This document shows, piece after piece, positions 18,418-26,526 of a stretch of 64,000 bases of DNA. Both the position numbers and the translations under genes were made by a program. The stretch is from Hyunsoonleella aquatilis. GTDB lineage: Bacteria; Bacteroidota; Bacteroidia; Flavobacteriales; Flavobacteriaceae. Position 1 is the stretch's first letter; each line of letters starts with the position of its first letter. Under the pieces are notes generated by a model. The model was given only the letters and a program-made list of their open reading frames with translations. It was not told the DNA's origin and ran no database searches. The DNA is taken from contig NZ_JACNMF010000002.1 of NCBI RefSeq assembly GCF_014270105.1, forward strand, positions 1 through 64,000, in the 5' to 3' direction.

Positions 18418-19131
18418 TTAATTTTCAAGATCGTTAAAAAATATCACCCCAAAAAGCTCTGAAAAATGCTTCAACAACTTTTCCTTAACGGCAGCTTCAT
18501 CCACTTTTTCAACACCCAATTCAACATTTAAAGAAGTGACCGCTTTACCCCGAATTCCGCAGGGAATAATATTATCAAAATAACCCAAATCGGCATTTAC
18601 ATTTAAAGCGAAACCGTGCATGGTGACCCATCTGCTGGCACGTACGCCCATGGCACAAATTTTTCTAGCAAATGGCGTATCCACATCCAACCACACTCCT
18701 GTTTCACCTTTACTACGCTCTGCTTTTAAACCGTATTCTTCCAATGTTAGGATAATCATTTCCTCTAACAGTCGGAGGTATTTATGGATATCCGTAAAAA
18801 AGTTTTCCAAATCCAAAATGGGATAGCCCACAATCTGTCCGGGCCCGTGGTAGGTAATGTCGCCTCCCCTATTGATTTTATAAAAAGATGCGCCTTTGGC
18901 CTGCAATTGTGCCTCATTCAACAATAAATTGGATAAATCCCCACTTTTGCCCAAGGTATAGACGTGCGGGTGCTCCACAAACAAAAAATGGTTTTGGGTT
19001 TTAACTTCAGTGTCCTCCCGCCTATTTTTGATTTTGGTATCTACAATGGCTTTGAACAAGGTTTCCTGATAATCCCAAGTATCCTTGTAATCTTTGAAGC
19101 CTAAGTCTTCAACTTGTACAATTTTATTCAA
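18418..19131 (-). CDS. lipB: octanoyltransferase (lipoate biosynthesis)
   Basis: LipB moves octanoyl from acyl-carrier protein onto lipoyl domains. The 237-residue protein has 'HPHVYTLGKSGD', the signature 'RGGDITYHGPGQIVGYPI' (residues about 84-101), the catalytic Lys in 'ARKICAMGVR' and the catalytic Cys in 'NIIPCGIRGKAVTSL'. It follows the 252-residue lipoprotein gene by 2 bases, so both are probably read from the promoter near 19924. No lipA is present in the window. Confidence 0.95.
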   Translation of the reverse strand: MNKIVQVEDLGFKDYKDTWDYQETLFKAIVDTKIKNRREDTEVKTQNHFLFVEHPHVYTLGKSGDLSNLLLNEAQLQAKGASFYKINRGGDITYHGPGQIVGYPILDLENFFTDIHKYLRLLEEMIILTLEEYGLKAERSKGETGVWLDVDTPFARKICAMGVRASRWVTMHGFALNVNADLGYFDNIIPCGIRGKAVTSLNVELGVEKVDEAAVKEKLLKHFSELFGVIFFNDLEN

Positions 19132-19133
19132 AA

Positions 19134-19892
19134 CTAATCCTCCAATACAATTTCTAAATTCATTACTTCTGGATTGGTCATATAATCTATCAGCCCATAT
19201 TCCACAATCACGGTCTTCCCATCGGCACTAAATAGGGCCTTATCGTTAGAAACAGATTTCACCCGTCGCGGAAAATGATAGTTCACCTTGTATTTTGAAT
19301 TGGCAAACATCATCGCGGCTTCACCCAAACTATCCTTCATCTGTTGCTGGACTTCTTTATCAATCACCTTGACGTTTCGCTTAAAAACCCCATTATTAAA
19401 AGAGTAACTTACATCCGTATTACCTCCATTGGCCATTGAAGTAAAAGGGTTGGCAGGTTCATTCACCTTTGTAGAATCCTTTCCTTTTAAATTTTCAAGG
19501 GCATTCAATGCAGTAAACATCTCCTGAAGTTCATCAGCATTTTTAAATTCTGTCGAGATATCCACATTCATTACCTTTTCCGCTTCATTTACCAACATGT
19601 GTACTTTAAAATTCTCAAGGGATTTCAATCTTTCCTGCTCCTCTATCGGCAGTGTGGCAATACTATCTTTTTTCTCCTCAAAAATTTCCTTGAATGTAAA
19701 TGTGGAATCCATATCCTTTTCCCCCGCATTATCATTTTTATCCTCTCCTGCCATTTGCATGATTTCCGAAGCATCAAACACAAACTCCATGCGTCCGGAG
19801 CCATCTTCGTTAAAATAAATATGCTCAGAAAATTGACAGCTAGTAACTACAATAGTCAATCCAGCTATCAGGAACAGTATAATCTTTTTCAT
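19134..19892 (-). CDS. lipoprotein of unknown function
   Basis: 252 residues with a lipoprotein signal (MKKIILFLIAGLTIVVTSC). The mature part starts 'FSEHIYFNEDGSGRMEFVFD', a pattern of flavobacterial exported proteins encoded next to lipB. It is rich in Glu/Lys, with a helical middle ('EEKKDSIATLPIEEQERL') and a beta-rich end. No motif indicates an enzyme. A -7 box lies 32 bases upstream of the start. Confidence 0.7.
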   Translation of the reverse strand: MKKIILFLIAGLTIVVTSCQFSEHIYFNEDGSGRMEFVFDASEIMQMAGEDKNDNAGEKDMDSTFTFKEIFEEKKDSIATLPIEEQERLKSLENFKVHMLVNEAEKVMNVDISTEFKNADELQEMFTALNALENLKGKDSTKVNEPANPFTSMANGGNTDVSYSFNNGVFKRNVKVIDKEVQQQMKDSLGEAAMMFANSKYKVNYHFPRRVKSVSNDKALFSADGKTVIVEYGLIDYMTNPEVMNLEIVLED

Positions 19893-19923
19893 GGAAACTA
19901 AATTACGGGATTAATAATCCCAG

Positions 19924-19931
19924 CAAAGATA
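19924..19931 (-). promoter_or_regulatory. TAnnTTTG -7 element for the lipoprotein-lipB unit
   Basis: The minus strand reads TATCTTTG, an exact -7 consensus match, lying just beyond the stop of the YqaE-like gene and 32 bases before the lipoprotein start. It makes the lipoprotein and lipB a unit separate from the upstream small gene. Confidence 0.5.
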
Positions 19932-19933
19932 GT

Positions 19934-20092
19934 TTAATTCTTAGGACTATTAAGTATGACCAAAGCTGCGATAACCCCCGGCACCCAGCCACAAAGCCAT
20001 AGTAGAAAAACGATAAAAATAGAGCCACAGCCTTTATCCAAAACGGCCAGTGGCGGGCAAATAATAGAAAGTAAAACTCTCCAAAAACTCAT
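19934..20092 (-). CDS. YqaE/Pmp3-family small membrane protein
   Basis: A 52-residue protein, MSFWRVLLSIICPPLAVLDK at the start and ending LVILNSPKN. It shows the Pmp3/UPF0057 pattern: a first hydrophobic helix with 'CPPLAVLDKGCG' and a second with 'WLCGWVPGVIAAL'. These tiny membrane proteins are induced by salt and membrane stress in several organisms. The gene is short and easily missed. It lies upstream of, and in the same direction as, the lipoprotein-lipB pair. Confidence 0.9.
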   Translation of the reverse strand: MSFWRVLLSIICPPLAVLDKGCGSIFIVFLLWLCGWVPGVIAALVILNSPKN

Positions 20093-20106
20093 TATAAATT
20101 GATTTC

Positions 20107-20131
20107 GATACTGAAACTAGTTCAGCACATG
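20107..20131 (-). repeat. dispersed repeat (inverted copy of 23948-23970)
   Basis: The minus strand reads CATG..CTGAACTAGTTTCAG, sharing the 13-bp core GAACTAGTTTCAG with the plus-strand copy after lysS. It belongs to the repeat-filled 320-base gap 20093-20412, which holds no gene. Confidence 0.45.
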
Positions 20132-20202
20132 TTGATGATTACCTATGGGACGCTTTTACAATCGCTTCGTTACAACAAAACTAGGATAATTTAAAATTCA
20201 GA

Positions 20203-20323
20203 TGTCACCTTGAGCATTACTGAAATGAAAATATATTTTCATTGAAAGTACAAGGCGAAGCTTAACGAAAGGTCTCAAAAAATTTTCGGATTACAATAGG
20301 TTTCGACTGCGCTCAACCTGACA
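20203..20323. repeat. imperfect inverted-repeat element (TGTCACCTTGAGC type)
   Basis: TGTCACCTTGAGC (20203-20215) pairs with GCTCAACCTGACA (20311-20323) with two mismatches. Next to the right arm is TTTCGACTGCGCTCAA, also found at 44775 and 50789. It looks like a non-coding mobile-type repeat of flavobacterial genomes. Confidence 0.55.
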
Positions 20324-20412
20324 CAGTTTAGTGCTTTTCAAAAAAAAAAGATGGTAATGTTAGCCAATTTGATTTAATTTTTACTTAAAAGAAAAAACAG
20401 TAGTTTAGTGCT

Positions 20413-21471
20413 ATGAGATTTTTTTACAGAATCCTATGTTTTGTCCTTTTCGGGAGCTCGGCGTTTGCCCAACACAATTTTAAAGGGTTTATTGACCACG
20501 ACCGCTGGGAAAATCAGGTGTACCTATCGGTAATTGATGATTACAGAACGCTTTCCAATATTAATGACGAGCAGATTATCACCCGGGTTTCGGCCGATTC
20601 CACTGGGTTTTTTCAATTCACAGGCAATCAGTTGGATACGGAACAGAAAATCTATAAACTGCATGTGGACAACTGCGCTTCCGCTGACGATGCTATCATG
20701 CATTTTGAAGGACATTGCACGGATAGCAAGGATATTCTTTTTATTGCGAAACATAATGATACCATTCAATTTCCCTTGTCCTTTGACACCCAGATGTTTT
20801 GCGATATTGTGTCTTCCAATCCGAAAACTGGGGCCTTTATAAAAATCGATTCCCTAAAGGAAGAAATGAAATTTGCCTATTCCGAATTTAGAAGTATCGC
20901 CAATCGAGAATTGAACAATAAAAAATGGTTTAAAACCCTGCAGGATTTTGGGGTTTCGTTGAACGAACCTTTGGCAGAACTATACATTTACGCTTTTTTG
21001 TCGGACCGAAGTAGTCCCTTTCACCGCTATTACCTCGAAGACTTGAAAAGTAATACATATTACGACGGACTTTCAAACCGATTGGGAACCAGTTATCCAA
21101 ATTCGGCATATACCCATCAGTACAAAGCTGAATTGGCTTCGGATAAATTTATTGTTTCGCCAACGGAAGCCAACACTGATTTCTTTTGGACCTATATTCT
21201 ATTCGGGTTACTGATTATTTCCTTGCTTTTTAATTTGATATTGATACGGAAAACTCGGGCCAAAAATGGCAGGGGTTTGACGGAAGTCACTTCCCAACTC
21301 ACCAAACAAGAGCAGAATGTGTTGCAACTTTTATTGGAAGATAATAGCAATAAGGACATTGCCGATGCGCTTTTTGTAAGCGTGAGTACGGTAAAAACCC
21401 ACGTTAATAATGTGTACCGTAAACTAAACGTCAGTTCAAGAGACGAACTAAAGTCGCTGTATCACAAATAG
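20413..21471 (+). CDS. membrane-tethered LuxR-type transcriptional regulator
   Basis: 352 residues in four parts: signal peptide (MRFFYRILCFVLFGSSAFAQ), a periplasmic domain (about 20-255) with paired-Cys segments ('VDNCASADDAIMHFEGHC'), one membrane helix ('YILFGLLIISLLFNLILI', about 259-276) and a C-terminal LuxR/GerE helix-turn-helix ('NKDIADALFVSVSTVKTHV'). An external signal could thus be passed directly to a DNA-binding domain held at the inner membrane. The periplasmic ligand is unknown. The neighbouring DUF1573 gene is a possible target. Confidence 0.85.
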   Translation: MRFFYRILCFVLFGSSAFAQHNFKGFIDHDRWENQVYLSVIDDYRTLSNINDEQIITRVSADSTGFFQFTGNQLDTEQKIYKLHVDNCASADDAIMHFEGHCTDSKDILFIAKHNDTIQFPLSFDTQMFCDIVSSNPKTGAFIKIDSLKEEMKFAYSEFRSIANRELNNKKWFKTLQDFGVSLNEPLAELYIYAFLSDRSSPFHRYYLEDLKSNTYYDGLSNRLGTSYPNSAYTHQYKAELASDKFIVSPTEANTDFFWTYILFGLLIISLLFNLILIRKTRAKNGRGLTEVTSQLTKQEQNVLQLLLEDNSNKDIADALFVSVSTVKTHVNNVYRKLNVSSRDELKSLYHK

Positions 21472-21627
21472 TTACAAAATTCAACCCTGGTACTAGTACC
21501 GATTTCAACCTGTTTTTCGACCCCATTCCCAAATGTAAATGGCGATGTTTGCTTTCGTATTAATCATTGAAGTGGTGCATTAGGCAAACTCAAAATTTTG
21601 AATCACTTCATCTAAAACAATTTAATC

Positions 21628-22032
21628 ATGAAACGAACAGTAAACATTTTAGTAATGCTCCTATTTATTGGAGCCACGACACTAACGCAGGCACAGGAAT
21701 TGGCAATGCTAGAGGAAGTGGCCATTATCGATTTTGAAACCGAAGTGATGGATTATGGCACTATCGAACAAGGTTCAGACGGTACGCGAATTTTTAAATT
21801 CACCAATAAAGGCAATGCGCCATTAATTATTTCCGAAGTGAAAACCAGCTGTGGCTGTACGGTGCCTTCCTATTCCAAAGCACCCATTCTTCCTGGCGAA
21901 CAAGGTGAATTAAAGGTGAAGTACAACACCAAAAAACTAGGTAATTTCACTAAAACCATTACCGTAATTTCCAATGCAAAGGAGGTCCAAAAAATCCTTA
22001 AAATCAAGGGCAAGGTGGTAGCGACAAATTAA
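21628..22032 (+). CDS. DUF1573-family exported protein
   Basis: 134 residues: signal peptide (MKRTVNILVMLLFIGATTLTQAQ is slightly over 20 residues and ends AQ), then one Ig-like DUF1573 domain with the signature 'YGTIEQGSDGTRIFKFTNKG', 'VKTSCGCTVPSY' and 'PILPGEQGELKVKYN'. The CGC pair is conserved in the family. These periplasmic proteins are common in Bacteroidota; their function is not established. It is followed by a repeat element rather than another gene. Confidence 0.9.
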   Translation: MKRTVNILVMLLFIGATTLTQAQELAMLEEVAIIDFETEVMDYGTIEQGSDGTRIFKFTNKGNAPLIISEVKTSCGCTVPSYSKAPILPGEQGELKVKYNTKKLGNFTKTITVISNAKEVQKILKIKGKVVATN

Positions 22033-22055
22033 TCGTTAGTTTGATTTAGTCATTA

Positions 22056-22184
22056 AGGCTGTCTAAAAAGCAAATTCTAAACGTCATTACGAGAAATTAT
22101 GATTTCGAAGTAATCTCACAATTGATAACCTAAATTTTAGAGATTCCTTCACTTTGTTCGGAATGACGACTTTTTAGGTAGCCT
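22056..22184. mobile_element. MITE-like non-coding element
   Basis: A 129-bp element with nested inverted repeats. The outer ends AGGCTGTCTAAAAAG (22056-22070) and CTTTTTAGGTAGCCT (22170-22184) pair with two mismatches; the inner arms CGTCATTACGAG and TTCGGAATGACG (from 22082 and up to 22168) pair as well. It encodes nothing. Its outer end matches the hairpin at 62984-63015, which supports a mobile family with defined ends. Confidence 0.6.
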
Positions 22185-22212
22185 CATTGTTTTATTCTTA
22201 GGTGAAATAATG

Positions 22213-22220
22213 TAATTTTG
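22213..22220 (+). promoter_or_regulatory. lysS promoter (-33 TTG, -7 TAATTTTG)
   Basis: TAATTTTG matches TAnnTTTG exactly, 20 bases before the lysS ATG. A TTG at 22187-22189 is 23 bases upstream, within the reported spacing for Bacteroidota promoters. The MITE-like element ends at 22184, directly against this promoter. Confidence 0.6.
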
Positions 22221-22240
22221 CAACCTTAAATAAAACAGGC

Positions 22241-23932
22241 ATGCAACTTTCTGAACAAGAACTGGTACGACGCGACAAACTCGCAAAATTGAGAGCTTTA
22301 GGTATTAATCCTTATCCTGCGGATTTATACCCCGTCAAACAGACAACCAAGGACATTAAAGCCGATTTTGAGGAAGGTAAATCCGTAGTGATTGCAGGCC
22401 GATTGATGTCCCGCCGTATCCAAGGGAGTGCAAGTTTTGCCGAACTTCAGGATAGTGAAGGGCGTATTCAGGTGTATTTTAACCGTGATGAAATCTGCAC
22501 AGGTGACGACAAAAGCAAGTACAACGACGTGTACAAAAAATTGTTGGACATCGGGGATTTTATCGGGATTGAAGGCGAATTGTTTACCACCAAAGTAGGC
22601 GAAAAAACAGTGATGGTAAAGGATTTCACCTTATTGAGCAAAGCTTTGAAACCCCTGCCATTACCTAAAACGGATGCCGAAGGCAATACCTATGACGAGT
22701 TTAACGACCCTGAGTTGCGTTACAGACAGCGCTACGCGGATTTGGTGGTGAATCCCCATGTAAAAGATGTGTTTGTAAAGCGCACGAAGCTGTTCAATGC
22801 CATGCGCCAGTTTTTTAACAATGCTGGGTATTTTGAAGTGGAAACTCCCGTATTGCAACCTATTGCAGGAGGCGCGGCGGCGCGACCATTTGTCACCCAC
22901 CATAATAGTTTAGATATTCCTTTATATATGCGAATTGCCAATGAGTTGTATTTAAAACGCTTGATAGTCGGTGGTTTTGACGGGGTATATGAGTTTTCTA
23001 AAAACTTTAGAAACGAGGGGATGGACCGTACCCACAACCCAGAATTTACGGCTATGGAAATTTATGTGGCATACAAAGATTACAACTGGATGATGGATTT
23101 CTGCGAGCGCTTATTGGAGCATTGTGCCATTGCCGTTAACGGCACCACTGAAGCTACTTTTGGTAAGAATAACATAGATTTTAAAGCACCCTACCCAAGG
23201 GTGACCATGGCAGATTCCATCAAACATTTTACGGGATTTGATATAACAGGAAAATCGGAAGCTGACATTAGGCAAGCGGCCAAAGACATGGGCATTGAGG
23301 TTGACAATACGATGGGTAAAGGCAAATTAATCGATGAGATTTTTGGTGAAAAATGTGAGGGCAATTATATCCAACCGACGTTTATTACAGACTATCCAAA
23401 GGAAATGAGTCCGTTATGCAAAGAACACCGCGAAAACCCAGAATTAACAGAGCGTTTTGAACTGATGGTATGCGGTAAGGAAATCGCAAATGCTTACAGT
23501 GAGCTGAACGACCCGATTGACCAACGCCAACGTTTTGAGCACCAATTGGAACTGGCTAAAAAAGGCGACGATGAGGCTACAGCCACCATTGATTATGACT
23601 TTTTGCGTGCGCTGGAATATGGCATGCCTCCAACATCAGGTATGGGTATTGGGATGGACCGATTGATTATGTTTTTAACCAATAATCAGTCCATACAGGA
23701 AGTACTGTTCTTCCCCCAAATGAAACCAGAGAAAAAACCTTTGGCCATTAGCGATGATGCCAAAGCCATTTTGGAAATTTTAAACAAGTCCGAAAAACTG
23801 GAATTGGTGGATTTAAAATCCCAATCCGGCCTATCCAATAAAAAGTGGGATAAATCCATTAAAGAGCTGACTAAAAACAGTTTAGCTAAGGTTGAAAAGA
23901 CCGAGGAAGGGCTTTTTGTGGAGGTGGTTTGA
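22241..23932 (+). CDS. lysS: lysyl-tRNA synthetase, class II
   Basis: 563 residues. An N-terminal OB-fold anticodon domain ('VVIAGRLMSRRIQGSASFAE') is followed by the class II catalytic core: motif 2 'FRNEGMDRTHNPEFTAMEIY' and motif 3 'GMGIGMDRLIMF'. A C-terminal extension of about 60 residues (ending LFVEVV) beyond the E. coli-type length is usual in Bacteroidota. Lysine charging is essential, so the intact gene is presumably functional. A second, diverged copy of the last 39 or so codons lies at 32323-32445, on the far side of the RHS island. Confidence 0.96.
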   Translation: MQLSEQELVRRDKLAKLRALGINPYPADLYPVKQTTKDIKADFEEGKSVVIAGRLMSRRIQGSASFAELQDSEGRIQVYFNRDEICTGDDKSKYNDVYKKLLDIGDFIGIEGELFTTKVGEKTVMVKDFTLLSKALKPLPLPKTDAEGNTYDEFNDPELRYRQRYADLVVNPHVKDVFVKRTKLFNAMRQFFNNAGYFEVETPVLQPIAGGAAARPFVTHHNSLDIPLYMRIANELYLKRLIVGGFDGVYEFSKNFRNEGMDRTHNPEFTAMEIYVAYKDYNWMMDFCERLLEHCAIAVNGTTEATFGKNNIDFKAPYPRVTMADSIKHFTGFDITGKSEADIRQAAKDMGIEVDNTMGKGKLIDEIFGEKCEGNYIQPTFITDYPKEMSPLCKEHRENPELTERFELMVCGKEIANAYSELNDPIDQRQRFEHQLELAKKGDDEATATIDYDFLRALEYGMPPTSGMGIGMDRLIMFLTNNQSIQEVLFFPQMKPEKKPLAISDDAKAILEILNKSEKLELVDLKSQSGLSNKKWDKSIKELTKNSLAKVEKTEEGLFVEVV

Positions 23933-23947
23933 TAAGCAGTGCTTTGT

Positions 23948-23970
23948 CATGCCGAACTAGTTTCAGCATC
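23948..23970 (+). repeat. dispersed repeat after lysS
   Basis: CATGCCGAACTAGTTTCAGC shares its core with the inverted copy at 20107-20131. It sits between the lysS stop and the lysS terminator. Confidence 0.45.
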
Positions 23971-23982
23971 TCAATAATATTT

Positions 23983-24012
23983 AAGGATTGTCTGATCGGC
24001 AATCCTTTTTTT
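23983..24012 (+). terminator. lysS intrinsic terminator
   Basis: AAGGATTG (23983-23990) pairs with CAATCCTT (24000-24007), extended by a T run of eight. It ends lysS before the RHS island, so the island must have its own promoter. Confidence 0.8.
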
Positions 24013-24164
24013 GTCGTGGACAATGGGACATTATCACTAAGAACTTGTCAATTATGGCCTACCATATTAAGTAAAATAGGTATCGGTCTTAAGAATTATT
24101 GCACAATAAAATATAATTCAGTATATTTATAATCACTTTCCTATAATTTCTATATTAATAGCAC

Positions 24165-24179
24165 CACTAAACTTTAGTG
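24165..24179. promoter_or_regulatory. 15-bp palindrome upstream of the RHS island
   Basis: CACTAAACTTTAGTG is a perfect palindrome around a central C, in the 358-base AT-rich leader between the lysS terminator and the 699-residue protein gene. It could be an operator. No exact -7 box was found in this leader and nothing else is recognised in it. Confidence 0.3.
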
Positions 24180-24370
24180 TTGCCCTATTTTACTACTAGC
24201 ATAGTTTTTTGTTAGGAATCACTCCCTCTTACATGGTATTCATCTAGAATGAAATTAAGAAGACTTGGTATTTCCTCAGTGTTCAAATGAAATCCTCATT
24301 AACCAAGTGGGAAATACTTGCATAATTAGGTCCTCGCAATAAAAATGAATAATAATATAAAAATAAAACC

Positions 24371-26470
24371 ATGTCAAATTTTAGATTAAACTTACCAATT
24401 GACATTCCGTGGCAATTTATTTCCTCTAGTGTCCACCCTCTTTTTAGAAAACCTCCATGTAGTGAAATTGTAGAAAAATGGAAACCTACAATTGAAGTAT
24501 ATGCATACGAACCTCCTTTTGATGAAAATATTGAGTCCAACCCTTGCGCAAAACAAACTGTGTACTTAAAAATTGTCTGCTCAATTACTGGTTTTCAACA
24601 TACCGTTAACCCTAATTACTTCATCAATTACCTAGAGCACCTAGAAAATATTGAAATTAATGAAATTATTAGTATTCTACAGGAATATTATTCTTGTTAT
24701 GGCGTACTATTAGATGTTAGGGTTTTTGAGAATAATGATAAGTCTGGTACTCCGGATTGCGTAATACAAGATTTTGAACCTAAGCGTAGAGATTATTATC
24801 AATCTGTAGTAGAAACAGGAGAGATTCTCTCATCATCAATTGGTACTGTAGGAGTAGGAAAAGGGCAAAAGAATTTAAAGTCTACAGAAAGCAAAGTGAA
24901 TGTTACTGGAACAGCAGGAGGAACAGGTGAAGTAAATAGTACTGGTGCAGGCAGCGGTGAAAGTGGTACTAGTTTAAATGCCAGTGGCGGATTTGGTGGA
25001 ACAGCCAAAGGCGGTATTACTCATACAAGGAGCCAGGAGGATAATTATAATATAAATACCGATGTTAGTACAGAACGTAGAGAACTAGAATCGCATACAA
25101 CTTACATTTCACAATTATATAATTATCTAAGCTCATATAGACTAGGTAGAGGGTTTCTAAGGTTTTTTATGCTCCCTAGACCTCATACCATGCAAACGAC
25201 ACCTTTCAGGTCTTTTGCACAAGGACTGAGACAAATCGAAGGCATTCAAGAATTTTTCTTGGTTGCTGAAAGAAACAAAGATTCTAAAGGATTGCTTGTT
25301 GATGTTAATTTAAATACCGCACATTACCCTGAAGGTGTTGAATTCTCTGTACCTAAAACAAATTATGAATATGATTTTAAAAAAATTACCCTAGAATTTC
25401 CTGAAGTTATATCAAAAAAAACAGGAACTGGATGGTTCAGATCTGACAAGGAAGAACATAAAGATTCTGAGGAACTTTTTATAGATGATGGTTGGGAAAT
25501 CGATCATGAATGGGGACTAGAAGAAGAGATTTTAAGTGGCGATAATGCAGATGACTCGATATTTATAGCCAACTGGATAGAAAGCACCTCAGGTTTTGGG
25601 GATAATAGAAAAGCGCCAGCTATTGAAGAGCACGCTCCATTCACCATAAGAGAAAATCTAATTACTTACGATTTCACATTGCATAGCGAAGCTGCTAAAA
25701 TTAGCGGATTAAGCGCAACAGTATTAAGGCGGACTTTGGATATTGCAATTGGTTTAGCTACCAGAGGTGTTGCTACTGTTTTAAACTTTTTAAGAAGTCA
25801 TTTCGATGATCTTGATGTTCGAGATAAAGAGAATCCACCAAAAACAAAGTTCCATAGAAAATATAAATATCGTTTAAGAAGGCCAAAAGAATCGAATCTG
25901 GAACCTAGCGTAACTCTAGATCAGGCTATCATTAATCGCACAAGTATTTGTAATTCTTACGAGAATAATAATGGATGCTTAAAATCTGATTTTGGTAAAT
26001 TAGATATTATTAACTCCCCAGATAATATACCTGGTTTGATTGAAGACTTATGGGGCGACGAATTTACTGATAATCCTGAATTACCCTACATAGAGGCAAT
26101 ACCATCAGATAATTCAATTGCTAAAGTATATGAAAAACATTCAAAAATATTAAAGAAACAAGGAATTAGTAAACAAAAGTTCATGACCTCAATAAAAGAA
26201 AGCTTAAATAAAAATGTTTCAAGTATCATTGGTGAACAACCAATTAAAATTCGTAAATCATCTTATAAGAAACTTCTTCAAGGTAGTGCTTCTCAGTCTA
26301 TTAATGATTTTAGACAAAGCTTATTTAATGGGATGAGATCACTAAGCCAGAAAAAGAAACCTATGGATTTTCAGCATACTAAGTTCTTTAAAAAACGATT
26401 TGAAAGAATTGTTGGTAGTGATAAATTTAATAATCAGGCAATCAAGAAGTTGATCAAAAATAAATCTTAA
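24371..26470 (+). CDS. unrecognised 699-residue protein, partner of the RHS gene
   Basis: No family is recognised. There is no signal peptide. Residues 1-140 are globular with several Cys ('SNPCAKQTVYLKIVCSITGF'). Residues about 155-225 form a Gly/Ser/Thr/Ala-rich stretch ('GTAGGTGEVNSTGAGSGESG') of alternating small residues. A helical part follows ('YISQLYNYLSSYRLGRGFLR'), then an acidic segment near 370-400 and a strongly basic C-terminus (KKLIKNKS). The small-residue stretch is reminiscent of pore-forming hairpins or flexible spacers, but this is only an analogy. It is 56 bases upstream of the RHS gene, same strand, with similar AT-rich codon use; a role in export, folding or delivery of the RHS protein is inferred from position. 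Confidence 0.7.
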   Translation: MSNFRLNLPIDIPWQFISSSVHPLFRKPPCSEIVEKWKPTIEVYAYEPPFDENIESNPCAKQTVYLKIVCSITGFQHTVNPNYFINYLEHLENIEINEIISILQEYYSCYGVLLDVRVFENNDKSGTPDCVIQDFEPKRRDYYQSVVETGEILSSSIGTVGVGKGQKNLKSTESKVNVTGTAGGTGEVNSTGAGSGESGTSLNASGGFGGTAKGGITHTRSQEDNYNINTDVSTERRELESHTTYISQLYNYLSSYRLGRGFLRFFMLPRPHTMQTTPFRSFAQGLRQIEGIQEFFLVAERNKDSKGLLVDVNLNTAHYPEGVEFSVPKTNYEYDFKKITLEFPEVISKKTGTGWFRSDKEEHKDSEELFIDDGWEIDHEWGLEEEILSGDNADDSIFIANWIESTSGFGDNRKAPAIEEHAPFTIRENLITYDFTLHSEAAKISGLSATVLRRTLDIAIGLATRGVATVLNFLRSHFDDLDVRDKENPPKTKFHRKYKYRLRRPKESNLEPSVTLDQAIINRTSICNSYENNNGCLKSDFGKLDIINSPDNIPGLIEDLWGDEFTDNPELPYIEAIPSDNSIAKVYEKHSKILKKQGISKQKFMTSIKESLNKNVSSIIGEQPIKIRKSSYKKLLQGSASQSINDFRQSLFNGMRSLSQKKKPMDFQHTKFFKKRFERIVGSDKFNNQAIKKLIKNKS

Positions 26471-26526
26471 AATAGGGGGTTCGTTTATCGGAAACTGAGA
26501 TTTTTTATTTATAACATTGAAAATAC

